Shown: piece after piece, positions 1 to 6,586 of the stretch
Layout of the letters: every line of letters begins with the position of its first letter
How positions within the stretch are numbered: position 1 is the stretch's first letter
Source of the DNA: Pseudomonas fluorescens
GTDB lineage: Bacteria; Pseudomonadota; Gammaproteobacteria; Pseudomonadales; Pseudomonadaceae
DNA length: 64,000 bases
Assembly (NCBI RefSeq): GCF_002022275.1
Contig: NZ_MSDF01000001.1
Span: 62,001 to 126,000, forward strand
Direction: 5' to 3'
Notes under the pieces: generated by a model
What the model saw: only the letters and a program-made list of their open reading frames with translations
Database searches by the model: none
What the model was told of the DNA's origin: nothing
Program-made: the position numbers and the translations under genes

Positions 1-419
1 GCTAGCTCATTGGGCTTCAGTAAGCGTGCGCCAAAATCGACGTGGCGAAGGAATTGAATCTCAAGACTCTGTTCCAACTGCTCTGCCAGCAGTGGAAAGT
101 CCATAAGCCTCTGCATGCGCGGCCACCTGACGAGCTTACGGTAGCGTAGTTGCTGAGACTCAATACGCAGATCATCATTCGGGCGCCACTGGACATTGAA
201 TAGGTCGTCATGACGTGACAAATCGACGCGCCAGTTACCGTTGGATGGGATACACAGATCGAGCTTAAGGCTGTCAGGCCGCAATTTGTTGCGTTTGAAA
301 AACCAATGCTCAGGTGGTTCGGTCATCAAATCTATAGAGCAAACGCTGTATGACACCTCAGCTATGTCGAATCGAGAGAACCATTCGGCGATTTCGGGAC
401 AGACCGGATGATCGAACAC
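1..419 (-). CDS. Hypothetical protein, 3' end outside the window
   Basis: An open frame runs leftwards off the window edge. The most plausible start is a GTG at 419-417: an AGGAAGAGG Shine-Dalgarno-like stretch lies just upstream on this strand, and the frame has a stop at about 487. About 139 residues are visible, beginning VFDHPVCPEIAEWFSRFDIA. The translation has normal protein composition (rich in Trp, Arg and Leu) with no signal peptide or membrane segment. I do not recognise the family. The ORF in the alternative frame over 17-211 is a shadow with poor composition. The function is unknown. Confidence 0.55.
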   Translation of the reverse strand, partial: MFDHPVCPEIAEWFSRFDIAEVSYSVCSIDLMTEPPEHWFFKRNKLRPDSLKLDLCIPSNGNWRVDLSRHDDLFNVQWRPNDDLRIESQQLRYRKLVRWPRMQRLMDFPLLAEQLEQSLEIQFLRHVDFGARLLKPNEL

Positions 420-681
420 ACTTGACCTCTTCCTGAGTAGTTGTCGGATAGCCGGGCAGCTTACTCGCTTGAGCCCTGCGGGTCATTCAACGTTACCCTA
501 GAATGTATGATCAGAAGGCGATTGATCGAGCCCAGGAAACAAAGATTCGGACACCATTGGCGTGGTCTGACATAAATTAAGGACAAAATGTGTTTACCAA
601 ATCTCAAATTATTACCGTCCCAGTCTTGATCTCATAGGTACTTTTACTCACCGGCTGCCCGCCACCAGCATCTTTCACCCA

Positions 682-1248
682 ATGGAAACGCATTTCTACC
701 CCTGTCGATGGTTTCAGAGCAGCAATGGCACAGTGTGGAGACCCTGTGGCAGGGCCACAAAACCATTATCCTATAACGAACAGGTGCTTCACTTTCAATG
801 CATGAAGCGCCTCGTTTTTACTCGCAAAGACGGCTTTGAATACTGTGCAATAATGAAGAATATGCCAGCCTGCGTCGAAGAACGGCAGGGCCGTCCGCTC
901 AGCTTGTTCCAGCTCGAAGCGTTGCCGTTTGTCGAAGATGAAGCATTTCATCCAATCAAGCCTAATTCAGGCCGGGATGAACGTATGCAAATCTCATGGC
1001 GTAAAGCGGGAGCATCACTCCATTTCTCATTCGAGTTAGCCAATGATAGTGAATCCCTGCCGGTAATGTATTCGTGCGGCTATGCGAAACCACTTGGGTC
1101 GAATCTGGACGTCGCCAGCATCGGGCGCACTGCAGAAGTGCAGCGCTGCATGATTGATAATGGTTTTGAGCCCAAAAACAAAATTATGCTGGTTTGCCAG
1201 ACTTACCCAAAAGTGACGGGCTGTTCGTTGACAACTCCACTGAGTTGA
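682..1248 (+). CDS. Hypothetical protein (188 aa)
   Basis: This 188-residue frame looks like a soluble protein with no signal peptide or membrane span. It has several Cys and Met residues, and its middle section (KRLVFTRKDGFEYCAIMKN) looks protein-like. The ATG has only a weak upstream ribosome site, so translation could begin at an internal Met such as the one before KRLVF. Antisense ORFs over the same stretch have poorer composition. I recognise no family or catalytic motif. It sits among other small accessory genes left of the tRNA-Pro attachment site. Confidence 0.4.
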   Translation: METHFYPCRWFQSSNGTVWRPCGRATKPLSYNEQVLHFQCMKRLVFTRKDGFEYCAIMKNMPACVEERQGRPLSLFQLEALPFVEDEAFHPIKPNSGRDERMQISWRKAGASLHFSFELANDSESLPVMYSCGYAKPLGSNLDVASIGRTAEVQRCMIDNGFEPKNKIMLVCQTYPKVTGCSLTTPLS

Positions 1249-1330
1249 CGCAGATAGAGAGCAGAGCCAAGAAGGTTTGCTCTTTAGAGTAGGCGCACGA
1301 CGTTTCAACTCATCGGCCCAGCTGCGCTTT

Positions 1331-1666
1331 CTACATTGATTTAACCGATACCAATTCCACGTACTTGTATTTCTTCCTGGCAGTCTTCACAGCCTCCTGC
1401 TCAGCAAGCAACGAGCTCAACGTATCAGCCTCGTGAATCAACTCGATCATTTTTCCCTCAAACTCGTTCCCAACGCGTAGCGTGACCCTCAGCCTAGGCG
1501 TAAATGCTTTCGCCACTTTCTTCTTGGCTGCTGGAGCGACCACCGGTTTTGCGAGCACAACCTCTTCCACAGGCTCCTTTACTAGAGGAGCAGATATCTG
1601 CTCTTGGGGCTGAGTCGCACCGAACAGGGCACGACGCATTTCTTCTTCAGTTAATTCAGCGTTCAT
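1331..1666 (-). CDS. Small accessory protein with Ala/Lys/Pro-rich linker
   Basis: The protein begins MNAELTEEEMRRALFG, a type of N-terminus I associate with small proteins on Pseudomonas genomic islands, though I cannot name the family. I start it at the ATG at 1666; the frame could extend 12 bases to a TTG at 1678, but the ATG gives the better N-terminus. Residues about 25-55 are rich in Pro, Val, Ala and Lys, like a flexible linker. The C-terminal half (LRVTLRVGNEFEGKMIELIH onwards) is predicted to be a compact alpha/beta domain ending in a basic, Tyr-rich strand. Its length is 111 aa. There is no signal peptide. The function is unknown. Confidence 0.6.
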   Translation of the reverse strand: MNAELTEEEMRRALFGATQPQEQISAPLVKEPVEEVVLAKPVVAPAAKKKVAKAFTPRLRVTLRVGNEFEGKMIELIHEADTLSSLLAEQEAVKTARKKYKYVELVSVKSM

Positions 1667-1835
1667 AGAACATCTCAAAGGGGGCGGTAGTCAGTTCGAC
1701 GATTCTACTAGGATTGCTGCTCCAGCGTGTCCTCTGGAAGCGTTTATGACCACTGTGAGTTCGGGTTACATGCGCGCAACATTTCAGCGTGGTAATGGGT
1801 CTCATAGCGATAAAAATGATACAGCGTTAGCTAGG

Positions 1836-2264
1836 CTATTGAGGGCTTAGGGGTTCATCACAATGGTTGTATAGCTTCGTCTTCGACAACTGAGTGAACT
1901 GCTCCAACGCGTTTTGGAAGTCCTCCGATGCAAAGCTTACCGGCTTGCTCTCGGCGATCCATTTTGTCGAGATTCCAACTTCCAGTTTGTCCGAAATACT
2001 TCGACCGAAGCGCCGCCAATGTAAGGTGTCAGCATCGATTACCTGCTCTGCGGCCAAGACGATACAGTTAAAGTTCATGTCATCGCTACAGACCAGCAAC
2101 GGCACGATTGTAGAGCTTCCATCCGCCGCCGGGATGATGCGACGGTTCGCAAGAGCGTGTTCGTCTTCGTCGATAAGCCAGATCAGAGAAAGACCAAGCC
2201 TTGCGACGTCTGACCATTCGAGATGAGTGGACAGCCATTGCTCAATGCCAATGCCGTCAATCAT
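1836..2264 (-). CDS. Hypothetical protein (142 aa)
   Basis: This is an acidic soluble protein beginning MIDGIGIEQWLSTHLEWSDV. It has alternating hydrophobic strands (LSLIWLIDEDEH, FNCIVLAAEQVIDA) and no signal peptide or membrane segment. The ATG at 2264 is preceded by AGGAG about 17 bases upstream, which is longer than ideal. An earlier ATG at 2273 reads into a stop after four codons. The gene ends about 40 bp to the left of an IS66-like terminal repeat, so it may be cargo or flanking DNA of a mobile element. I do not recognise the family. Confidence 0.5.
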   Translation of the reverse strand: MIDGIGIEQWLSTHLEWSDVARLGLSLIWLIDEDEHALANRRIIPAADGSSTIVPLLVCSDDMNFNCIVLAAEQVIDADTLHWRRFGRSISDKLEVGISTKWIAESKPVSFASEDFQNALEQFTQLSKTKLYNHCDEPLSPQ

Positions 2265-2305
2265 TAACCATGCGCAAGCGCTCCTGGCGAATACAGGTCG
2301 GTGGT

Positions 2306-2328
2306 AGGTGTGTTCGCCATCCGCTTAC
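2306..2328 (-). repeat. IS66-type terminal inverted repeat
   Basis: Read on the minus strand, this 23-base sequence starts GTAAGCGG and continues ATGGCGAACACACCT. It is identical to 27531-27553, next to real IS66 tnpA/tnpB genes. IS66-family ends characteristically begin GTAAGCG. Here the end abuts the coding sequence of the pseudogene at 2329 onwards. Left of 2306 the sequence no longer resembles the element, so only the terminus survives. Confidence 0.65.
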
Positions 2329-2720
2329 ATTGCAGTAGCTGGCCATAGGCCTAATCGGTGCAGGGGAATCGCTTGGGGTACTTGCGCATGGAACAACTCG
2401 GCTAAGACACTGATAACCATCGCAATATTCATCGGGTCGCCGTAGATATCGCCGACCATGAGATCAGGATGCAACGCCACATAATCCCAACGGCTATGCT
2501 CTGCACGCTTTCTCAGTTGGGCTTCCTGAGCAACGTACAGGTTCGGTGGCGTATGCCCGCATCTCTCTCTCGTGCAGGCGTGCGAACCTTGCCCGAAGGT
2601 GGGAGCTGTAAATTTTAAAGCCCTAATAGATGACCAGCGCCGCAACCCAGAATTGGCATGCTCCAGTCCGTCGAGCACGTTGGCCAACATGGCGGCGCTG
2701 CGACTGGCTTCCACCACCAG
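2329..2720 (-). pseudogene. NAD-dependent epimerase (PRISE-like SDR) fragment, interrupted by IS end
   Basis: The minus-strand translation contains AAMLANVLDGLEHANSGLRR, then YVAQEAQLRKRAEHSRWDYV, ALHPDLMVGDIYGDPMNIAM and finally AYGQLLQC. These blocks match the central part of PRISE/progesterone-5-beta-reductase-like epimerases, which carry Y-x-x-Q-E, R-P-D-x-x-x-G and NPMN-like motifs. The segment between the first two blocks is garbled, so there is at least one frameshift or replacement. The last block needs a different frame from the long ORF, and the coding ends exactly at an IS66-type terminal repeat. The N-terminal Rossmann motif is missing. I infer a dead gene destroyed by insertion and later deletion. 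Confidence 0.6.
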
Positions 2721-2892
2721 ACTCCCTCCGACTGCCTGATGAGCCGCCAACTAGGTCCATCTCCGCCCTCCATCACCAAACTTCCTCGGGGGAGCATTGG
2801 CGCACCGAAATCTTGCGCCCATCTCCTCCCCAAGAGGTGAGGATTCCACCGAAAGCCGGCCGTTTTGTAGGGGTAAAACAATCAAAAATAAA

Positions 2893-2925
2893 AAGGGGTC
2901 GCGAGATAAAATCTCGCAACCCCTT
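2893..2925 (-). terminator. Rho-independent terminator downstream of tRNA-Pro 3' end
   Basis: On the minus strand the sequence forms AAGGGGTTGCGAGAT / TTT / ATCTCGCGACCCCTT, a long GC-rich hairpin with one mismatch, followed by TTTATTTTT. It lies immediately 3' of the tRNA-Pro fragment, where the native tRNA terminator is expected. This indicates that the left flank is ancestral chromosomal DNA. Confidence 0.8.
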
Positions 2926-2933
2926 GATTTATA

Positions 2934-2969
2934 TGGTCGGGACGGAGTGATTCGAACACTCGACCCCTA
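2934..2969 (-). tRNA. 3' end of a tRNA-Pro gene (attachment-site fragment)
   Basis: The minus strand reads GGGGTCGAGTGTTCGAATCA followed by CTCCGTCCCGACCA. This is a T-arm with the GTTCGAATC loop, a 3' acceptor strand CGTCCCG, discriminator A and encoded CCA, matching bacterial tRNA-Pro 3' halves. Upstream on the same strand I find no anticodon stem-loop or D-arm, so this is a 3' fragment and not a working tRNA. Such fragments are typical att sites for P4-type integrases. The integrase starts about 170 bp away on the 5' side of the fragment. Confidence 0.7.
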
Positions 2970-3138
2970 GCACCCCATCTCCTTTTTCATACTTCTAGAA
3001 AGCTTCCAAAATTTTACTCTGGATTTTTCTAAGCTAGTATTTACTTGAGCTCCAGCGATGTTCTGCTCTACGAGAGTCCAGTAACGTCCATCAAGAGCCG
3101 ACGTTTTTGTGGGGGTAAAAGTAGGGGGAACCCATTTT

Positions 3139-4593
3139 ATGGCTAAAATCACCATCAAAGAACTCGAGTCGCTGACCGCCAACGATGCAGGCCGAATCCT
3201 CCGGGAAGATGGCAATCTCGCGGGTCGAATTTCCCTGCGTAAGGACGGCGTGTCGGTCAGTTTTTTCTATCGCTATCGGTGGGGCGACCAGAACAAAGAA
3301 TACGCCTGCGGGTCCTGGCCACGCAAATCCCTGACGGACATCCGCAAGGCCCGCAATCAGGCCCGGGCGCTCATTGATGAGCAAATCAATCCCAACGAGC
3401 ATAAGAAAACCGCCAAGGCACAGGCATACGCCGCTGCTAACGTAGAGGCAGAACAAGTAAAAACGACAAAGGTGAAAACGCTGACCGTCCAGGATCTGGC
3501 CAAGGCGTGGCTGTTGGATGGCGTGGCGCGCAAAGATGGCAATGCTGAATTGCAACGACGCTTTAACAAGGACCTTTTTCCGGCACTCGGCAAGACCGCG
3601 GTGAACAATGTTTCCGAACACGATGTTCGGGCGCTGATCCGCACCGTGGTCAGCCGCGGTGCTCACCGGCAAGCCATCAGTTTCTTCGCCGACCTCACCC
3701 AGATGTTCAGCTGGGCCAGAAAGCGCCAACCTTGGCGGGCGTTACTGGTTGAGGGTGATCCGACTGAGCTGGTCGACATCTCCCCCCTGATCCCTGCCGA
3801 CTACGAAGCGGAAAGAAGCCGGATCCTTTCCCCGGCTGAGCTGTTGGAACTGCACACCCGCTTCCAGCACATGACTGCCGATTACGACGCCCTGCCCGCG
3901 GGCCAAAAATACGACGGCATTCGACCGCTAAAGAAGGAAACACAGCTTGCGCTCTGGATCAGCCTGGGCACGCTATGCCGGATTGGCGAGTTGCTGCAGG
4001 CCGAATGGAAAAATGTCGATCTAGACCAGCAGACCTGGTTCCTCCCCAGCGAAAATGTCAAAGGCACCCGTGGCAAAAAACAAGACCACCATGTCTTCCT
4101 CTCCCCCTTCGCCCTGCATTTCTTTGAGGAACTTAAAATCCTGACGGGCGACTCGCAATGGTGCTTTCCGAACAAGCTGGATGATGGGCATGTGGATGTG
4201 AAAGTGGTGAGCAAACAGGTGGGCGATCGCCAGGCCCGGTTCAAAAACCGCAAGGCCCTCTCCAGACGGTGCCATGACGATACCCTGGTCCTGGCCGACG
4301 GCCAAAACGGCGACTGGACGCCGCATGACCTGCGCCGTACGGGGGCGACCATGATGCAAGCCTTAGGCGTTAGCCTGGACGTCATTGATCGCTGCCAAAA
4401 TCATGTACTGGCCGGCTCTCGGGTGAGGCGCCATTACCTGCATCACGACTATGCCGAAGAGAAGAAACGTGCCTGGAATCTGTTGGGCGATCGACTCAGT
4501 GCGGTGCTGTCTTCGACCTACGAGCACACGCCAAACGAGTCGATGTTGTCTTTTCCAGCGTACACGGCGACAGAGACGCTGGCACCCTCATAG
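3139..4593 (+). CDS. P4-type tyrosine site-specific integrase
   Basis: This DNA strand-exchange enzyme is expected to integrate and excise a genomic island at tRNA 3' ends. The start is taken at the ATG at 3139 (protein MAKITIKELESLTANDAG), with GGGGGAAC upstream; the frame is open 30 bases further. The 484-aa length suits the family. The N-terminal arm-binding domain (about residues 1-130) has the usual RISLRKDGVS...YGSW-like DUF4102 pattern. The catalytic core carries TLCRIGELLQAEW (first Arg), HDLRRTGATMM (His-x-x-Arg) and HYLHHDYAEEKKRAW near the C-terminus with the nucleophilic Tyr. It lies next to the tRNA-Pro fragment and points rightwards into the accessory DNA. It appears intact. Confidence 0.92.
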   Translation: MAKITIKELESLTANDAGRILREDGNLAGRISLRKDGVSVSFFYRYRWGDQNKEYACGSWPRKSLTDIRKARNQARALIDEQINPNEHKKTAKAQAYAAANVEAEQVKTTKVKTLTVQDLAKAWLLDGVARKDGNAELQRRFNKDLFPALGKTAVNNVSEHDVRALIRTVVSRGAHRQAISFFADLTQMFSWARKRQPWRALLVEGDPTELVDISPLIPADYEAERSRILSPAELLELHTRFQHMTADYDALPAGQKYDGIRPLKKETQLALWISLGTLCRIGELLQAEWKNVDLDQQTWFLPSENVKGTRGKKQDHHVFLSPFALHFFEELKILTGDSQWCFPNKLDDGHVDVKVVSKQVGDRQARFKNRKALSRRCHDDTLVLADGQNGDWTPHDLRRTGATMMQALGVSLDVIDRCQNHVLAGSRVRRHYLHHDYAEEKKRAWNLLGDRLSAVLSSTYEHTPNESMLSFPAYTATETLAPS

Positions 4594-4664
4594 GGCTGTT
4601 GCACCCTGCGTTCACCGGAATTTAACGTCCGCGTGTTGTGACCCAAAATTCGCGGTGAGCAAAA

Positions 4665-4925
4665 GTGACAGACTGCATGTACATATTCGTGAGCTTCACC
4701 GTTGCGGAACTGTTCGACAAAGTATGGCAAACGCCCATGGTCAAATTGACCCACGACATTGGTGTTTCCGACGTCGCCGCCACCAAAGCTTGCCGCAAAG
4801 CCGGCATCGCTCTCCCTCGCCGTGACCACTGGTTAAGATCGAAAAAGCAGCGACAACCCAAACCCGAGCCTACTCACGTTCCAGGTTCTCGACCGTTACA
4901 CCCCGCCCGGCAAGACTGGCACTGA
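4665..4925 (+). CDS. Small ORF with VWxTPMxKL motif (integrase-linked domain), possibly a remnant
   Basis: The protein contains FTVAELFDKVWQTPMVKLTH, then a segment matching I-x-V-S-D-V-A-x-x-K-x-C-R-x-x-x-I-x-x-P-R-x-x-x-W. This helix-turn-helix-like motif is common in larger accessory proteins, where it reads VWSTPM...YGISDVALAK.CRK..IP.P.RGYW. Here it makes up nearly the whole 86-aa product, so this may be a truncated N-terminus or a stand-alone DNA-binding module. The start codon is uncertain because Cys and Met precede the domain. It lies just downstream of the integrase. Confidence 0.5.
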   Translation: MTDCMYIFVSFTVAELFDKVWQTPMVKLTHDIGVSDVAATKACRKAGIALPRRDHWLRSKKQRQPKPEPTHVPGSRPLHPARQDWH

Positions 4926-5338
4926 TTCGAACTCACCAATAACCCGGCGTACGATTGCCCCCCTTTCAATTGAGCCCGACGCGCTGAAACCACACCAATC
5001 TGATAATGACAATCTAGCTCGCTAGGTACGCCACCGGTGGTCGCTCAATGGCGTGACGCAATATGCTGCGAAGCGAGCACACGGGATCTGAAAGACGTTC
5101 TCCGCTCTGCATCCCTTGACCTGCTATGGCGACGGAAAAGTTAGTTGACGGTCGCAGAGGCATATTGATCGAGGAGTCTTTCTAACCTTTTCGATTAAAA
5201 AAATAACGGTATGACTCAATCAGATGGCGTTTAGCCAGTTTGGGTTGATAAGATTGCGCTCTGAATACATTTAACCTGTATATCAATACAGTATCGTGGA
5301 TTTTCCTGGCCAGGATGGCGAAGTTAGCTACTCACTGG
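4926..5338. other. Intergenic, no gene seen
   Basis: About 410 bp separate the small ORF from the nuclease operon. I see no credible ORF. The segment 5180-5295 is AT-rich and is the likely promoter region for the downstream operon. Confidence 0.5.
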
Positions 5339-5361
5339 CCAATCTTGTTTTCCAAGATTGG
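5339..5361 (+). promoter_or_regulatory. Perfect 9-bp hairpin overlapping the ribosome-binding region
   Basis: CCAATCTTG (5339-5347) and CAAGATTGG (5353-5361) are perfect inverted repeats separated by TTTTC. The right arm shares its last two bases with the GGAG (5360-5363) that serves the GTG start at 5369. The hairpin could partly hide the ribosome site or act as an operator; there is no T-run after it, so it is not a typical terminator. This arrangement favours GTG 5369 over ATG 5315 as the true start. Confidence 0.5.
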
Positions 5362-5368
5362 AGTTGCT

Positions 5369-6586
5369 GTGAACGCGAAGCTCGATTTTGACGCATCAAA
5401 GCTCTACGAAGCCCTGAAGTACCAAATCCATGTAGCGATCGACTACTGCCATACCCTTGATAAGGACGATGTCCTTTGGATCGAGGTGTTTGGCGATGTC
5501 ACCGTCGAAGGCCGTGATCAGGTTGAGGTTAAGGAGTACAGCGACAGCCTGACCGACAGCCATGAAAACCTCTGGAACACCCTCAATAACTGGCTAAAGC
5601 CTGATTTCAATCATCAGCAATACGCCAACCTGATCCTGCTGACGACTCAGGCCTATGGTGAGCGAGCAGCTATCAAAGATTGGTATCAGTGGAATACTGA
5701 TCAGCGTCTGGCTGCGCTGGAAAGTATCCTCCAGGATGCGGAGGCTCGCTTCGAAAAGGCCAAGCAGGAGAAAGAGGTAACTGCTGACCAAAGCGAGGAA
5801 GGTGGTACAGGAGGAAAAACTCCAGGGCCTTCTAAGGCGCTGACCCTGCAGCGCAAGGTGATGGCAAAAGCAATGCGTGAGTCGCTGATGGAGGCTCTGC
5901 CCAAGGTCAAGATCATCACCGAGCAACCTGACCTGCTTGGCTTGATCGCCAGGTACAAGAGGGCCCATCTTAAAAGCATCCATGAGCATCGCATGGACGA
6001 CTTCTTGAATGACCTCTTTGGCTTCATGACCAGCGCCGTTAAGGTCACAGAAGGATGGCGGTTCACCACCGCGGAATTCGACAGCAAATTCACAGAGCTC
6101 ACCGCCCGCTACCTGATTGGCTCGGTGAAGTTTCCCCGTGTCAACACTGAGGAGATCGAGCGGGAAGCTGCTGAGATGAATGTGCGTGACCGTATTTACG
6201 CCCAAAAGCTAGATGAGATCGGCGGCGAGGAGGAGCTTATTCTTGAGGCAACTGCCGATCTGCTTCATGCCCACGAATACATTGCCGAGCTGATCAAGGA
6301 CTGCACCACGTCACAGAGCGACGTGGAAAGCTACAGCAAGAACCATATGCGCACTCATAGTGCCAGCAGGGCAAAACTGATGATCGGTTGCGACGAAACC
6401 TGGTCGGTTTCGAAACTGAAGCAGGAATCCCTCAAGTTCTACTACGCGCGCTGTGAATTGGATGTCGTGGGCTTTCGAAACTACGAAGACACGCCCGTTG
6501 AGTTCCGCAATGGCATCTACCACATGCTCGCAGATTCAGTGCCCGCAAGCTCAGCGAAGGAGTTTCACTGGAGGCTCTGGAAATGA
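5369..6586 (+). CDS. Cap4/DUF4297-like nuclease-type protein, first gene of a putative defence operon
   Basis: I start at GTG 5369 (GGAG five bases upstream), giving 405 aa; the frame also has an ATG at 5315. Residues about 10-60 show a PD-(D/E)xK-like layout: a Tyr-Gln-containing helix (LKYQIHVAIDYC), then WIEVFGDVTVEG and QVEVKEY, i.e. acidic residue, hydrophobic strand, Q-x-E-x-K. This resembles the dsDNA-nuclease domains of DUF4297/Cap4 and ABC-three-component effectors. About residue 150 there is a low-complexity linker (Glu/Gly/Thr/Pro). The C-terminal half is helical and its family is unassigned, though it is reminiscent of the C-terminal domains of ABC-three-component proteins. The stop overlaps the next start by 4 bp, so the two are translationally coupled. 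The nuclease assignment is inference from the motif; no assay or search supports it. Confidence 0.65.
   Translation: MNAKLDFDASKLYEALKYQIHVAIDYCHTLDKDDVLWIEVFGDVTVEGRDQVEVKEYSDSLTDSHENLWNTLNNWLKPDFNHQQYANLILLTTQAYGERAAIKDWYQWNTDQRLAALESILQDAEARFEKAKQEKEVTADQSEEGGTGGKTPGPSKALTLQRKVMAKAMRESLMEALPKVKIITEQPDLLGLIARYKRAHLKSIHEHRMDDFLNDLFGFMTSAVKVTEGWRFTTAEFDSKFTELTARYLIGSVKFPRVNTEEIEREAAEMNVRDRIYAQKLDEIGGEEELILEATADLLHAHEYIAELIKDCTTSQSDVESYSKNHMRTHSASRAKLMIGCDETWSVSKLKQESLKFYYARCELDVVGFRNYEDTPVEFRNGIYHMLADSVPASSAKEFHWRLWK

Noticed and set aside
2934..2969. Complete tRNA gene
   Set aside because: Only the T-arm and acceptor 3' strand are present. No anticodon arm, D-arm or 5' acceptor strand is found on the 5' side.
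3091..3729. 212-codon minus-strand frame over the integrase start
   Set aside because: It is a shadow of the integrase; the plus-strand frame carries conserved integrase motifs.
3882..4385. Antisense frame of 167 codons in the integrase
   Set aside because: Arg/Ser/Cys-rich composition and full overlap with conserved integrase catalytic regions.
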